Shown here: positions 47,674 through 54,782 of the stretch, piece by piece
Numbering within the stretch: position 1 is the first letter of the stretch
Layout of the letters: each line of letters starts with the position of its first letter
Assembly: GCF_900102505.1 (NCBI RefSeq)
Contig: NZ_FMVT01000006.1
Location: 124,001 to 188,000 of the forward strand
Length of the DNA stretch: 64,000 bases
From: Paracoccus tibetensis
Lineage (GTDB): Bacteria > Pseudomonadota > Alphaproteobacteria > Rhodobacterales > Rhodobacteraceae
Direction of reading: 5' to 3'
Program-made: the position numbers and the translations under genes
Notes under the pieces: generated by a model
What the model was told of the DNA's origin: nothing
What the model saw: the letters and a program-made list of their open reading frames with translations, nothing else
Databases searched by the model: none

Positions 47674-47952
47674 CTACCGATCGTCTGGCCAACCGTGAGG
47701 CTCGTGCCCCCAATCGGCTGTCGCCAGCTCCCGCACCTTCTCCAGCGCTTCTTCCAGCGATGATGCCAGCCCGCTATGGGCTGGCATCGTGATGACAGAC
47801 CACTCCCATATCCCTGCGCCAGACGTGCTCAGCCGCAGATCGTCGTAGTAGACGCGTCCGACCATCAGGCCGTCCCGAAGAACCACCCAGTCCTCGAGAT
47901 CAGGGTCGAAGGTGCGCTTGCGGGTCCAGCTCGTCATGGTGCCAAGGAACAT
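47674..47952 (-). CDS. Small hypothetical protein
   Basis: A 92-residue frame with composition like a real soluble protein (WTRKRTFDPDLEDWVVLRDG, then GVIWEWSV-like strands and a C-terminal helix SLEEALEKVRELATADW). No family is recognised, although short proteins with this strand-strand-helix pattern occur in many alphaproteobacterial mobile elements. Met6 (47937) is an alternative start. The 285-bp stretch that follows, to 48237, has no recognisable gene; its only structure is the hairpin at 48192-48222. Confidence 0.5.
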   Translation of the reverse strand: MFLGTMTSWTRKRTFDPDLEDWVVLRDGLMVGRVYYDDLRLSTSGAGIWEWSVITMPAHSGLASSLEEALEKVRELATADWGHEPHGWPDDR

Positions 47953-48191
47953 GGCTGCGCGCCTACATCCAGTTCAAGCACCTAATGAGGAAGAGCGCGG
48001 GCACTTTTGTCACCAACTTGGCGGAAGCGGCCAACTTCAATGTCCCGCGCTCGGGAACCGACCTGCGACCTCATCTTTGCTGAGAGAGACCACGGGACGC
48101 TACCGGAAAGCGATACAACCTCAGGTTAAGTTGCTCCCGTTTTCAGTCAAGCTGTTGCTTTAGATATGGTAGCGCCCGCAGTTTTGCGTGT

Positions 48192-48222
48192 CTCCCGGCC
48201 CTGTATTCCCATAGGCCGGGAG
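48192..48222 (-). terminator. Hairpin downstream of the left holin gene
   Basis: CTCCCGGCC (48192-48200) and GGCCGGGAG (48214-48222) form a perfect 9-bp stem with a 13-nt loop, 15 bp after the stop of the leftward holin gene. There is no T-run, so it is only a candidate terminator of that lysis unit. Confidence 0.45.
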
Positions 48223-48237
48223 CTTGCGAGAGGCTAC

Positions 48238-48597
48238 CTAGCGGCCGATGGCCCGAGACAGCTCGCGCGTCAGCTTGTCGCCTGCCTCCTGCAGCTTCGC
48301 CTCAGCCATACGCTCCAGGAAGCTACCGCTCGGCTGTAGGAAGCCGATGGCATCCGGTACAGACTCGCGGGCATGCGTCACAGTTAGCTCGACCGCGGTA
48401 GCGCCTGTGAGCTGCCGGGCGATAGCCAGCTTGGCGCCGGTCATCAGCGCCGAGTGGAGGGCTTCGCGGTGCCGGGCCTCAACATCGATCCCGAACTTGC
48501 GCTTGGCCGCGGTCGCGGCCCAGGCCAATAGCGCTGCGAGGATGATGCCGAGAAGATCAAGCAGCGCCGGCAACGCGTTTTCGATGAGAGTTTCCAT
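48238..48597 (-). CDS. Putative phage holin (LL-H-like)
   Basis: A 119-residue protein with one N-terminal transmembrane helix (about residues 10-30) and a long amphipathic, charged remainder (KRKFGIDVEARHREALHSAL). This resembles phage LL-H-type holins. It lies 4 bp after the amidase stop on the same strand, so it should work with that endolysin. A decayed, frameshifted second copy of this gene is at about 50508-50690. Confidence 0.66.
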   Translation of the reverse strand: METLIENALPALLDLLGIILAALLAWAATAAKRKFGIDVEARHREALHSALMTGAKLAIARQLTGATAVELTVTHARESVPDAIGFLQPSGSFLERMAEAKLQEAGDKLTRELSRAIGR

Positions 48598-48601
48598 GCG
48601 G

Positions 48602-49246
48602 TCAGGCTCCTTCTAGCCAGAGGGGGACGTTGAAGCCGGGGCAAGCCTTGGCAGCGTATTCGTTGTGGCCGCTGACTTTCCGGATGCGGGTGCGCGAGCT
48701 GATCGCGTCGATCATCTGGCGCAGGGTGACGTCCTGATGACGGGTGTAGTGCTGGGAAAAGTGGCCGTTCTCGCTCGATCCATGGCCGCCCAGAAGGCAG
48801 ATCCCGAGCGTGCCACGGTTCTTGACCGCGCCGGCATGGGCGCCGATCTCGGTTTCCTTGCGGCCGGCCAGCACCTTTCCGTCTCGATCAATGATCCAGT
48901 GATAGCCGATGTCGCGCCAGTAGAGCGGCGCCGAGGTGTGCCAGCGCCGGATCTCGGCCAGCTTTTCGCCGATCGGCCGGCGGGCCATCCAGTCCGGCCG
49001 CGTGGCAGCGCAATGCACGATGATCTCGCGCACCGGGTGGCGGGCGCTGCCCTGGTGGATGATCGCGCCGGTCGGCCTGGACGGGGGCGGCGGTGCCACG
49101 GGCGCGGGCGCAGCCTTACCGCCGGCCGCCATCCAGCGCTCGGCCGCCTCACGGGTGTTGCGGCCGAAGAGGCCGTCAATCGGGCCGGGCTCATGGCCAA
49201 GCGCGTTCAGCCCGGTCTGGATCGACCGGATGGGTTCGCGGGTCAT
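48602..49246 (-). CDS. N-acetylmuramoyl-L-alanine amidase, endolysin copy A
   Basis: A 214-residue lysin. Residues about 1-45 form a peptidoglycan-binding helix-turn segment (SIQTGLNALGHEPGPIDGLFGRNTREAAERW), a Pro-rich linker follows (APAPVAPPPPSRP), and residues about 68-214 are an amidase_2 domain with zinc ligands in IIVHCAAT, SGHNEYAAKACPG (His and Cys). Closely related over its whole length to copy B at 52391-53029, including the leader: a GC hairpin, T5 and CATGGAG. ATG 49246 is chosen over an ATG four codons earlier, which lies in the ribosome-binding region. Confidence 0.87.
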   Translation of the reverse strand: MTREPIRSIQTGLNALGHEPGPIDGLFGRNTREAAERWMAAGGKAAPAPVAPPPPSRPTGAIIHQGSARHPVREIIVHCAATRPDWMARRPIGEKLAEIRRWHTSAPLYWRDIGYHWIIDRDGKVLAGRKETEIGAHAGAVKNRGTLGICLLGGHGSSENGHFSQHYTRHQDVTLRQMIDAISSRTRIRKVSGHNEYAAKACPGFNVPLWLEGA

Positions 49247-49259
49247 GCTATCCTCCATG

Positions 49260-49284
49260 AAAAAGCCCCGCTCGATGGCGGGGC
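49260..49284 (-). terminator. Leader hairpin upstream of amidase A
   Basis: On the reverse strand GCCCCGC and GCGGGGC pair over a 6-nt loop (49265-49284) and are followed by TTTTT and CATGGAG. A matching arrangement precedes amidase B. It is a terminator for any upstream leftward transcript or a leader element retained through duplication. Confidence 0.55.
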
Positions 49285-49521
49285 GTGTGTGTCATTCTAG
49301 CTACACGTTCTGCGAGAACATGTTATGGGCGAACTAATAGGATTCGACCGCCGAGCTGCCGAGCCTCTAGCTTGCAGTTTATGAAGACGATCGCGGCACG
49401 AGCAGTTTCTCTGATCGGCAAGTCGCGGAGCACTGGGACCGTGCCAACTTGGCGGTCGGAAGTCGAGCGATCCGGCATGCTCGCATTCAGCCTACATTAG
49501 GCGGATGTTTTGGCCTTCGAG

Positions 49522-49557
49522 TGCCGGCCTCCGGAAACGCAACTCCGGAGGCCGGCA
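49522..49557. repeat. Perfect 14-bp inverted repeat
   Basis: TGCCGGCCTCCGGA (49522-49535) and its exact complement TCCGGAGGCCGGCA (49544-49557) flank an 8-nt loop. The hairpin is very stable and followed on the forward strand by CTTTCC only. It may be a terminator or the end of a lost mobile element. Confidence 0.6.
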
Positions 49558-49782
49558 GCTTTCCAATCCTAGCTTCCCCAGCCCTAAACAAGATGGCTCA
49601 GAATAGTGCTGTCGGCCCCTGTTCGCGTCAACGACGAAGCTCTAGCAGAGCCAGCGACGATCAACAGGCCGCATGCGGTCCGAGACGGATCTGGATCGAA
49701 CGACTCCGCTATGCGGCATCGATAGTTGAGCCGACCTATCTATACCGGCAGGTTTACACTCTTGAAGTGTCGGGGCACTGAC

Positions 49783-49827
49783 AGTGCAACTAGTGCAACT
49801 AGTGCAACTAGTGCAACTAGTGCAAGT
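49783..49827 (+). repeat. Tandem array of the 9-mer AGTGCAACT
   Basis: Four perfect head-to-tail copies of AGTGCAACT occupy 49783-49818 and a fifth copy with one mismatch (AGTGCAAGT) follows at 49819-49827. The array ends 18 bp before the GTG start of the next gene. Regular short direct repeats next to a gene are typical of iterons or multi-site operators, but slippage expansion is also possible. Confidence 0.85.
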
Positions 49828-49845
49828 GTAAGCGGGTGTTGTGGC

Positions 49846-50253
49846 GTGGCGAAAGACGAAGAGATTTATGTTCAGGTCTCAAGAGACTTTGAAGCAGGCA
49901 GGATTAATAAGGACCTACAGACAAAGGCGCTTATCTTATCCCGCGGTGACGAGAAAGCCGCGAAGTATGAGTACATCCGGCTTCGTGTCGAACAGATAAA
50001 GTCGGACAATCTTCGCAATCTTCCATTCAAAGCAGCTTCTAAAGCGGCGGGCGTTATACAGCAGGCTCGCGACGAGCGAGCTTCTGCAAAAAGAGCAAAG
50101 CTAGAGGCAAAACAAGCCGAGGCTGCAGCGCGGCGACGTAAAGCCGAATTGCGCCGTTCCCAACATGAGCCGAATGTCCTGAAGACCTTCCTCTTCCTGA
50201 TGTTCTTCGCTCTCTTGCTCTGGGGCGGCCACGCGCTACTAACCGGTCGATAG
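49846..50253 (+). CDS. Hypothetical tail-anchored coiled-coil protein
   Basis: A 135-residue protein when started at GTG 49846 (AKDEEIYVQVSRDFEAG). The N-terminal 50 residues resemble a short motif seen in many unrelated bacterial proteins (DFEAGRINKDLQTKAL, then GDEKAAKYEYIRLRV). A charged helix rich in Ala, Lys and Arg follows (about 68-105), then one C-terminal membrane helix (about 112-131). Function unknown. Starting further upstream would translate the tandem repeat as Ser-Ala-Thr units, which seems less likely. It runs opposite to the phage late genes. Confidence 0.55.
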   Translation: MAKDEEIYVQVSRDFEAGRINKDLQTKALILSRGDEKAAKYEYIRLRVEQIKSDNLRNLPFKAASKAAGVIQQARDERASAKRAKLEAKQAEAAARRRKAELRRSQHEPNVLKTFLFLMFFALLLWGGHALLTGR

Positions 50254-50507
50254 CGCTTGTTCCGCCTTCGCCAGCCACGAGCCGAAGTGCCCAAGGTAAC
50301 TGTGCCTGCCGCTGTTTACCGGCGTTCGCGCAGCGCCAAGTGTGGGCAGGGCATCACCTGGTTTAGCGGCCGCGTATCCAGATTGGTTTATGGTGGCCGT
50401 GGCGTTGTTGGATAACAATGTCAGCTATGCTTCTGATTCAGCTTGCGGAGCTCCTTCAGCACGTAGAACGTTAGATCCTCGGGCGATGGCGACTGACCTA
50501 TGTCGGC

Positions 50508-50690
50508 TTCAGCCGGTCGATCGCGTCAGGCACTGAGCCGCGGACATGGCTCAGGATCAGCTCGCTTGCCGCCGGCCCGGTCAGCTGCCGGTTCACCACT
50601 CGGCGCCGCCGGACATCAGCGCCGAGTGCATCTCATCGCGGTGCCAGGCTTCGAACTCAATCACGATGCGCCTGGTAAAACGCGCGCTGG
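50508..50690 (-). pseudogene. Decayed second copy of the LL-H-like holin gene
   Basis: Two reverse-strand frames together match the holin at 48238-48597. The first reads RIVIEFEAWHRDEMHSALMSGG and hits a stop after GAEW; the second resumes as RQLTGPAASELILSHVRGSV with PDAI following, then stops after RLKPT. The intact gene reads KFGIDVEARHREALHSALMTG and RQLTGATAVELTVTHARESV. A small indel between ALMSGG and RQLTG breaks the frame, and both ends are missing. The rest of the 50254-50871 gap holds nothing I can recognise. Confidence 0.78.
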
Positions 50691-50871
50691 CTCACGCCAG
50701 GAAATGCATGAGCCTGCCTGCCGTGCACAATCGTATCGAGTGCCTCCCGTAGAAAGGCGTTTTTCATGCCGGGTTCAGTTGCGACGGAGGGCATCGATGC
50801 CGGCGTGGGCTGCACCGACTGCTCGGGGGCATGACTGCCGCGTTTGCGGCTGCGGCCTCGGCCCGCCCGGT

Positions 50872-51810
50872 TCAGGTCACCGCTCGTATGACCCGCCCCT
50901 GTCCCACCAAGGCCAGCATCAGGCCTGCGATGGCGCTGGCGACCACGACGGCCACCAAGGCCTCAATCCCGGACAGGCCGAGGTTGTAGGGCAGCACCAT
51001 TGCGTGGATGTGGATAAAATAGATGAACGCCGCCACGCTGGCGATGTTCTTGCCATGTCCGATGCCATCACGGCGCAGCGCCGCCAGGAACAGGATAGGC
51101 GCGGCCACCCACAGCGACACCAGGTGGTCGATGCCCCCTTCACTGCCCGAAATGCGGAACCACAGCAGCGATTCGATCGCCACCGCCGTCAGGGCCATGA
51201 CGACCAGCGCCCAGGACGGCTTCCACTCCGCCAGCCGGTGGCTGTTGGATGACAGAAGATAACCTAACGCGAAGTAGGGAAAGATGAAGAACGGCCCGCT
51301 GCGGTAATAGTCGATCGATATTCCAGACCGCCCGGTTAGCACCAGGAACTGCATGGCCACCCCGGTCAGCGCCGCAGCGACGGCCAGTGCTCCGATAACG
51401 CGCAGGCTGGTCCTCAGACGCACCAGGCCCCAGACAGCCACGGTCGAGATAATGAGCGCCGGCATGTACCATAGGTGGAAAAAGCCGACCATCGCCATCC
51501 AGGCTGCGTCATTCAGAGTTTTCAGTTGCCCCAAGTAATTGGGCAGGTAAAGGATCATCCAAACTGCATAGAGGGTGCAGAGGCGGGCGATATAAGCCCG
51601 CACGTGCCCCTCCCTGACCGCCTTCAAAAAGAAGTACCCCGAGATTAGCGCGAAGATCGGGACAGCGAACCGGAACAGTCCATTGACCGTCATCTGCCTA
51701 AGCATGGATGGCTCAGGACCGACATGAACTGTGTGGATCGCGACGACGCAAATAGACAGGATCAGGCGCAACAGATCAATGGCGCTGCTGCGCAGTGCAG
51801 GTGAACTCAT
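50872..51810 (-). CDS. Acyltransferase family 3 protein (possible lysogenic conversion gene)
   Basis: A 312-residue integral membrane acyltransferase with about ten helices. The N-terminus, IDLLRLILSICVVAIHTVHVG, holds the conserved histidine (His26) of the acyltransferase_3 family, and FFHLWYMPALI is the second conserved block. Family members O-acetylate cell-surface sugars. It sits between phage lysis genes in lower-GC DNA, so a role in surface modification that blocks superinfection is likely but inferred. The 298 bp upstream (51811-52108) is AT-rich and carries no gene apart from a pair of repeated 16-mers. Confidence 0.8.
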   Translation of the reverse strand: MSSPALRSSAIDLLRLILSICVVAIHTVHVGPEPSMLRQMTVNGLFRFAVPIFALISGYFFLKAVREGHVRAYIARLCTLYAVWMILYLPNYLGQLKTLNDAAWMAMVGFFHLWYMPALIISTVAVWGLVRLRTSLRVIGALAVAAALTGVAMQFLVLTGRSGISIDYYRSGPFFIFPYFALGYLLSSNSHRLAEWKPSWALVVMALTAVAIESLLWFRISGSEGGIDHLVSLWVAAPILFLAALRRDGIGHGKNIASVAAFIYFIHIHAMVLPYNLGLSGIEALVAVVVASAIAGLMLALVGQGRVIRAVT

Positions 51811-52008
51811 AACAAGACAACATCCAAAAACAAGACCGGCCTGCCCGGTCGACGCGGCGGGAGAAGACGATACTTACTAATGCCACTATGCCCCGTGGGA
51901 ACTATCAGATCAAGCGCCGCCGCACCGGATTCGACCGCGGTGAAGATGTTTATTGTGATTGTTTTAAGCTGAGAATACTTAGGCGTATAGGCCAGTGCCT
52001 CTCTCATG

Positions 52009-52105
52009 GAAATGCGACACCTTTTGACGCTGGCGTCTGCACGGCTTAACCGCGCGGAACGTTGCGCCGTCTTGGTAGGATCAGACAGCGAAATGCGAGA
52101 CTTTT
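52009..52105. repeat. Pair of imperfect direct repeats
   Basis: GAAATGCGACACCTTTT (52009-52025) and GAAATGCGAGACTTTT (52090-52105) differ by one base and one indel and are 81 bp apart. They lie between the acyltransferase gene and the last small lysis gene. Possible regulator sites or remains of a mobile-element end. Confidence 0.5.
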
Positions 52106-52108
52106 AGA

Positions 52109-52387
52109 TTAGGGTTCATGTGTGCCTTCCCCGCGTTGCGGGGCCAGCATGCAATTTGCCCTTGTGCCGACGACGGCCAGAAGCTCCAGGAGCTGCGGCA
52201 TGATCACGTCGAGGAAGCCAGTGGCGCCAGCCTTCTGAGCCAGTGCTGGCAGCGCCAGCAGGATCATCAGCGGGGCGCTGAGCGCCTCCCGGAACAGGCG
52301 CGCAAGCGAGAGAGGACGCCCGAGGCAGCGTACGGCAAAGGTGCTGGAAGCGGCCATGGCCGCTAGGAAGAGGATCGTGGTGAGCAT
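52109..52387 (-). CDS. Small membrane protein downstream of amidase B
   Basis: A 92-residue protein with two hydrophobic segments (about residues 3-20 and 35-50) and a possible third near 60-72. It starts 3 bp after the amidase B stop on the same strand, in the position that the LL-H-like holin has behind amidase A. No family is recognised; a lysis-related membrane function is inferred from position only. Confidence 0.5.
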   Translation of the reverse strand: MLTTILFLAAMAASSTFAVRCLGRPLSLARLFREALSAPLMILLALPALAQKAGATGFLDVIMPQLLELLAVVGTRANCMLAPQRGEGTHEP

Positions 52388-52390
52388 GGC

Positions 52391-53029
52391 TTATCGTTTT
52401 AGCCAGAGGGGAACGTTGAAGCCGGGGCAGGCCTTCGCGGCATATTCGTTGTGGCCGCTGACGCGCTGAATCTGCGTTCGCAGACCGATCGAGGCGATCA
52501 TCTGGCGCAGCACGCGGTCCTGCTCCGGTGTGAAGTGGTCGAGGAAGCGGTCGGTCTCGGCTGAGCCGTGACCGCCCAGCAGGCAGATGCCGATGGTGCC
52601 GCTGTTCTTGCCGAGAGTGTGGGAGCCGATCACCGTTTCGGCGCGGCCGCGGGCGGTGCTGCCGTCGCGGTCGATGATGTGGTGATAGCCGATGTCGTTC
52701 CAGCCGTTGGCGAGGTGCCAGCGCCGGATCTCTGCCACCTTCTCGGACAGCGCCCGCCCCGCCATCCAGTCGGCGCGGGTGGCGGCGCAATGCACGATGA
52801 TCTCGCGCACCGGATAGCGGGCCGCGCCCTGATAGATCATCGCGCCCGTGGGCTTGGACGGCGGCGGCGGGGCAACCGGCGCCATCGCCGCCTTTCCGCC
52901 CGCGGCGAGCCAGGCGCGGCCGGCGGCCAGGGTGTCAGGGCCGACCAGGCCATCGGCGCCGGCGCGGCCGACATCATAGCCAAGCGCGGCAAGGCCGGTC
53001 TGGATCAAGCGGGTGGGCTCTCGGGTCAT
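52391..53029 (-). CDS. N-acetylmuramoyl-L-alanine amidase, endolysin copy B
   Basis: A 212-residue amidase lysin. An N-terminal peptidoglycan-binding segment (LIQTGLAALGYDVGRAGADG) is followed by the linker MAPVAPPPPSKP and an amidase_2 domain with EIIVHCAAT and SGHNEYAAKACPGFNVPLWL. The start at 53029 is preceded by GGAGAGAG; upstream in-frame ATGs lie in the leader hairpin region. It is the endolysin of the lysis module that directly follows the tail genes, so it is probably the working lysin of this prophage. Confidence 0.88.
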   Translation of the reverse strand: MTREPTRLIQTGLAALGYDVGRAGADGLVGPDTLAAGRAWLAAGGKAAMAPVAPPPPSKPTGAMIYQGAARYPVREIIVHCAATRADWMAGRALSEKVAEIRRWHLANGWNDIGYHHIIDRDGSTARGRAETVIGSHTLGKNSGTIGICLLGGHGSAETDRFLDHFTPEQDRVLRQMIASIGLRTQIQRVSGHNEYAAKACPGFNVPLWLKR

Positions 53030-53042
53030 GTCTCTCTCCATG

Positions 53043-53065
53043 AAAAAGCCCGCGCGGCGGCGGGC
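53043..53065 (-). terminator. Leader hairpin upstream of amidase B
   Basis: On the reverse strand GCCCGC and GCGGGC pair over a 6-nt loop (53048-53065), followed by TTTTT and CATGGAG. The layout is the same as the leader of amidase A. Confidence 0.5.
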
Positions 53066-53091
53066 GGGCACGGCAGGGAAAGGCGGCGACG

Positions 53092-53541
53092 TCAGCCGTC
53101 CGGCGGATCGGTCAGGTTCGAGCAAAAGGGCCCCAGATAGCGCTGGCGGCCGCTGTCGCTCTGCACCGCGAAATTTGAGCAGACCTTGAAGGGATAGGCC
53201 GGAGCCGCGCAGCTGGTGAAGGCGCGGATGTCCCAAAAGCGGTTTCGCTCGCCGCGCCAGGTGTTGTGATGCTCGGTCGAGCAAACCACGGCGCCGTCCT
53301 CGCGCTCGATCGTGTTGGCGCGCACGCCCGAAACCGGGCGGCGCGTTTGCGTCACGTCCTGCACCAACACGACGCCTTGAGAGTTGGTGACCACCGCGAG
53401 GTGATTGGCGATGGAGGGCTCTCCCCGCGCCCAGTCAAAGCCCTGCGGCCCGAAGACGATGGCCGCGAACAAGAGCAGCAGCAGCGAGCCGGGGCTGAAT
53501 TGCCGGCGCAGCGCCTGCGAGACATTCGTGCACTTACCCAT
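53092..53541 (-). CDS. Hypothetical secreted or anchored phage protein
   Basis: A 149-residue protein with one hydrophobic segment near the N-terminus (about residues 17-33, SPGSLLLLLFAAIVFG) and an exported-looking domain with four cysteines (in VVCSTEHH, TSCAAPA, VCSNFAV and FCSNLTD). Its start overlaps the end of the holin gene upstream. Location between holin and endolysin is where phages often keep spanin-like genes, but no spanin signature is visible. ATG 53541 chosen; an in-frame GTG lies 6 bp upstream. Confidence 0.6.
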   Translation of the reverse strand: MGKCTNVSQALRRQFSPGSLLLLLFAAIVFGPQGFDWARGEPSIANHLAVVTNSQGVVLVQDVTQTRRPVSGVRANTIEREDGAVVCSTEHHNTWRGERNRFWDIRAFTSCAAPAYPFKVCSNFAVQSDSGRQRYLGPFCSNLTDPPDG

Positions 53542-53866
53542 TTCCACCGCCTCCTAGCTTGCGGCTGATGATGTCTTTCAAGATCTCGCGGTCAGCGACG
53601 ATCGAGCGGGTCAGGTCCAGGACCAGATAGCCCACCGACGACACCAGGATCACCGCCACAGGTTCGGTCACCCCGGCGAACTCGGCCGCCCAGGAACCGG
53701 CGCTGTAGGCCAGAAGCCCGGACACCGCGGCCTCGGCGATCCGACCCGAGCGGGCCAGCGGGCTCTTGTGGTAGACATAGATCATCCCGGCGGCGATCCC
53801 GGCCCAGACCTCGGTCGATCGCGCCGAGGCCGCAGCGTGCCACCACATCAGCGGATCGTCCGGCAT
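53534..53866 (-). CDS. Putative holin with three membrane helices
   Basis: A 110-residue protein with three hydrophobic segments (about residues 18-32, 46-62 and 67-85), a charged C-terminus (ADREILKDIISRKL) and a position directly between tail fibre and endolysin genes. This is the usual size, topology and place of a phage holin. The ATG at 53866 is chosen over an upstream in-frame start. A 35-bp imperfect copy of its 5' end lies about 100 bp upstream. Confidence 0.7.
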   Translation of the reverse strand: MPDDPLMWWHAAASARSTEVWAGIAAGMIYVYHKSPLARSGRIAEAAVSGLLAYSAGSWAAEFAGVTEPVAVILVSSVGYLVLDLTRSIVADREILKDIISRKLGGGGNG

Positions 53867-54022
53867 GGCGGCCCCCTTTGCTTGTCTTGTTCCATTGATT
53901 GAAGGCGGGGCGCGCTGCCCCCCGGGCAAAGGGCAACCGCCCGCCACCACAGGCTCGGATCGTCGGGCATGCGGTCTCCATTTGCAGTCTGTCGTGCGCG
54001 GCCTCGGCTCGACGAGTGACGA

Positions 54023-54781
54023 CTACAGGTTGTATTTTTCCGCCAGCAGCGCGGCGAGTGCCCTGGCCTGCGCCAGTGTCAGGCTTCCGGCACCATGACG
54101 CAGCTCCGCAATCTTCGCCTTTAGTCCGGCGCCACCCGAGAGGTCTCCGTTCGGCGTTGAGCCGATCTGAAGGTTCGAGGCCACCGGACGCGCGAGGGCG
54201 CCTTCGACGAAGGCATCGCCAAAGACGATACGTGCCCGGTTGTCGCTGCCCCAGGACACGATCAGCGGTTGCCACGTGGTCAGGGGCGATGCCAGTGACA
54301 AGGTGACGTTGTCGCTAAGCGTCCCGCCAAAGATGCGCACACTCGGGGTGGACCCGATTAGCGAAAGGGCGATGGACATTCCAGCGGACCCATCGACACG
54401 CGCAATGAACCGCTGCACGGTCTGCGCGGCCCATTCATCCATCTTGATCATGGCAGCGATGTAGAAGCCGCCATCGAAACTCACGGCGGCCCCGTTCTTG
54501 ATGCTGGCCGTGCCGTCTAACTCCAAACAAGGCAACCCGCCGGGCCCCCCGGTCCTGCGCAGCATCGGCAGGTTGCCATTGCTGGCGGCTCGGGTGTCAA
54601 AGGTGCGCGCCGCAACGGGGCCGCTGCCCCGCGCCAGAACGGCGGGCACCCGGGCGCCATCGGCCACATCCTGAATGCGGGCGGCGTCAAGAATGACCGC
54701 CTCGCCCCGGTCGTAGATGTTGGGCGTCAGCGCGGTGGGGTTGGTGATAATGCCGCGCGAGGCGATCACAGTGGCGGTCAT
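54023..54781 (-). CDS. Lectin-like (LamG/concanavalin-type) phage tail protein
   Basis: A 252-residue protein. Residues about 60-225 look like a concanavalin-like jelly roll (CLELDGTASIKNGAAVSFDG, FYIAAMIKMDEW, FIARVDGSAGMSIALSL, LIVSWGSDNRARIVFGDAFV). The C-terminus (AGSLTLAQARALAALLAEKY) is the usual closing helix of LamG-like phage proteins. It likely binds surface sugars as part of the receptor-binding apparatus. Its start overlaps the region just before the tail fibre stop by one base of separation, so the two are co-translated. Confidence 0.68.
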   Translation of the reverse strand: MTATVIASRGIITNPTALTPNIYDRGEAVILDAARIQDVADGARVPAVLARGSGPVAARTFDTRAASNGNLPMLRRTGGPGGLPCLELDGTASIKNGAAVSFDGGFYIAAMIKMDEWAAQTVQRFIARVDGSAGMSIALSLIGSTPSVRIFGGTLSDNVTLSLASPLTTWQPLIVSWGSDNRARIVFGDAFVEGALARPVASNLQIGSTPNGDLSGGAGLKAKIAELRHGAGSLTLAQARALAALLAEKYNL

Positions 54782-54782
54782 G

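Larger units (their letters stand above)
49247..49845. other. Gene-poor 600-bp stretch with hairpins and repeats
   Basis: No credible gene is seen. The stretch holds the leader hairpin of amidase A (49265-49284), a long perfect inverted repeat (49522-49557) and a 9-bp tandem repeat array (49783-49827). Base composition is lower in GC than host DNA. Confidence 0.6.

Noticed and set aside
49285-49500. A 71-codon forward frame in the gene-poor stretch
   Set aside because: No ribosome-binding site, no family-like composition, and it spans a leader hairpin.
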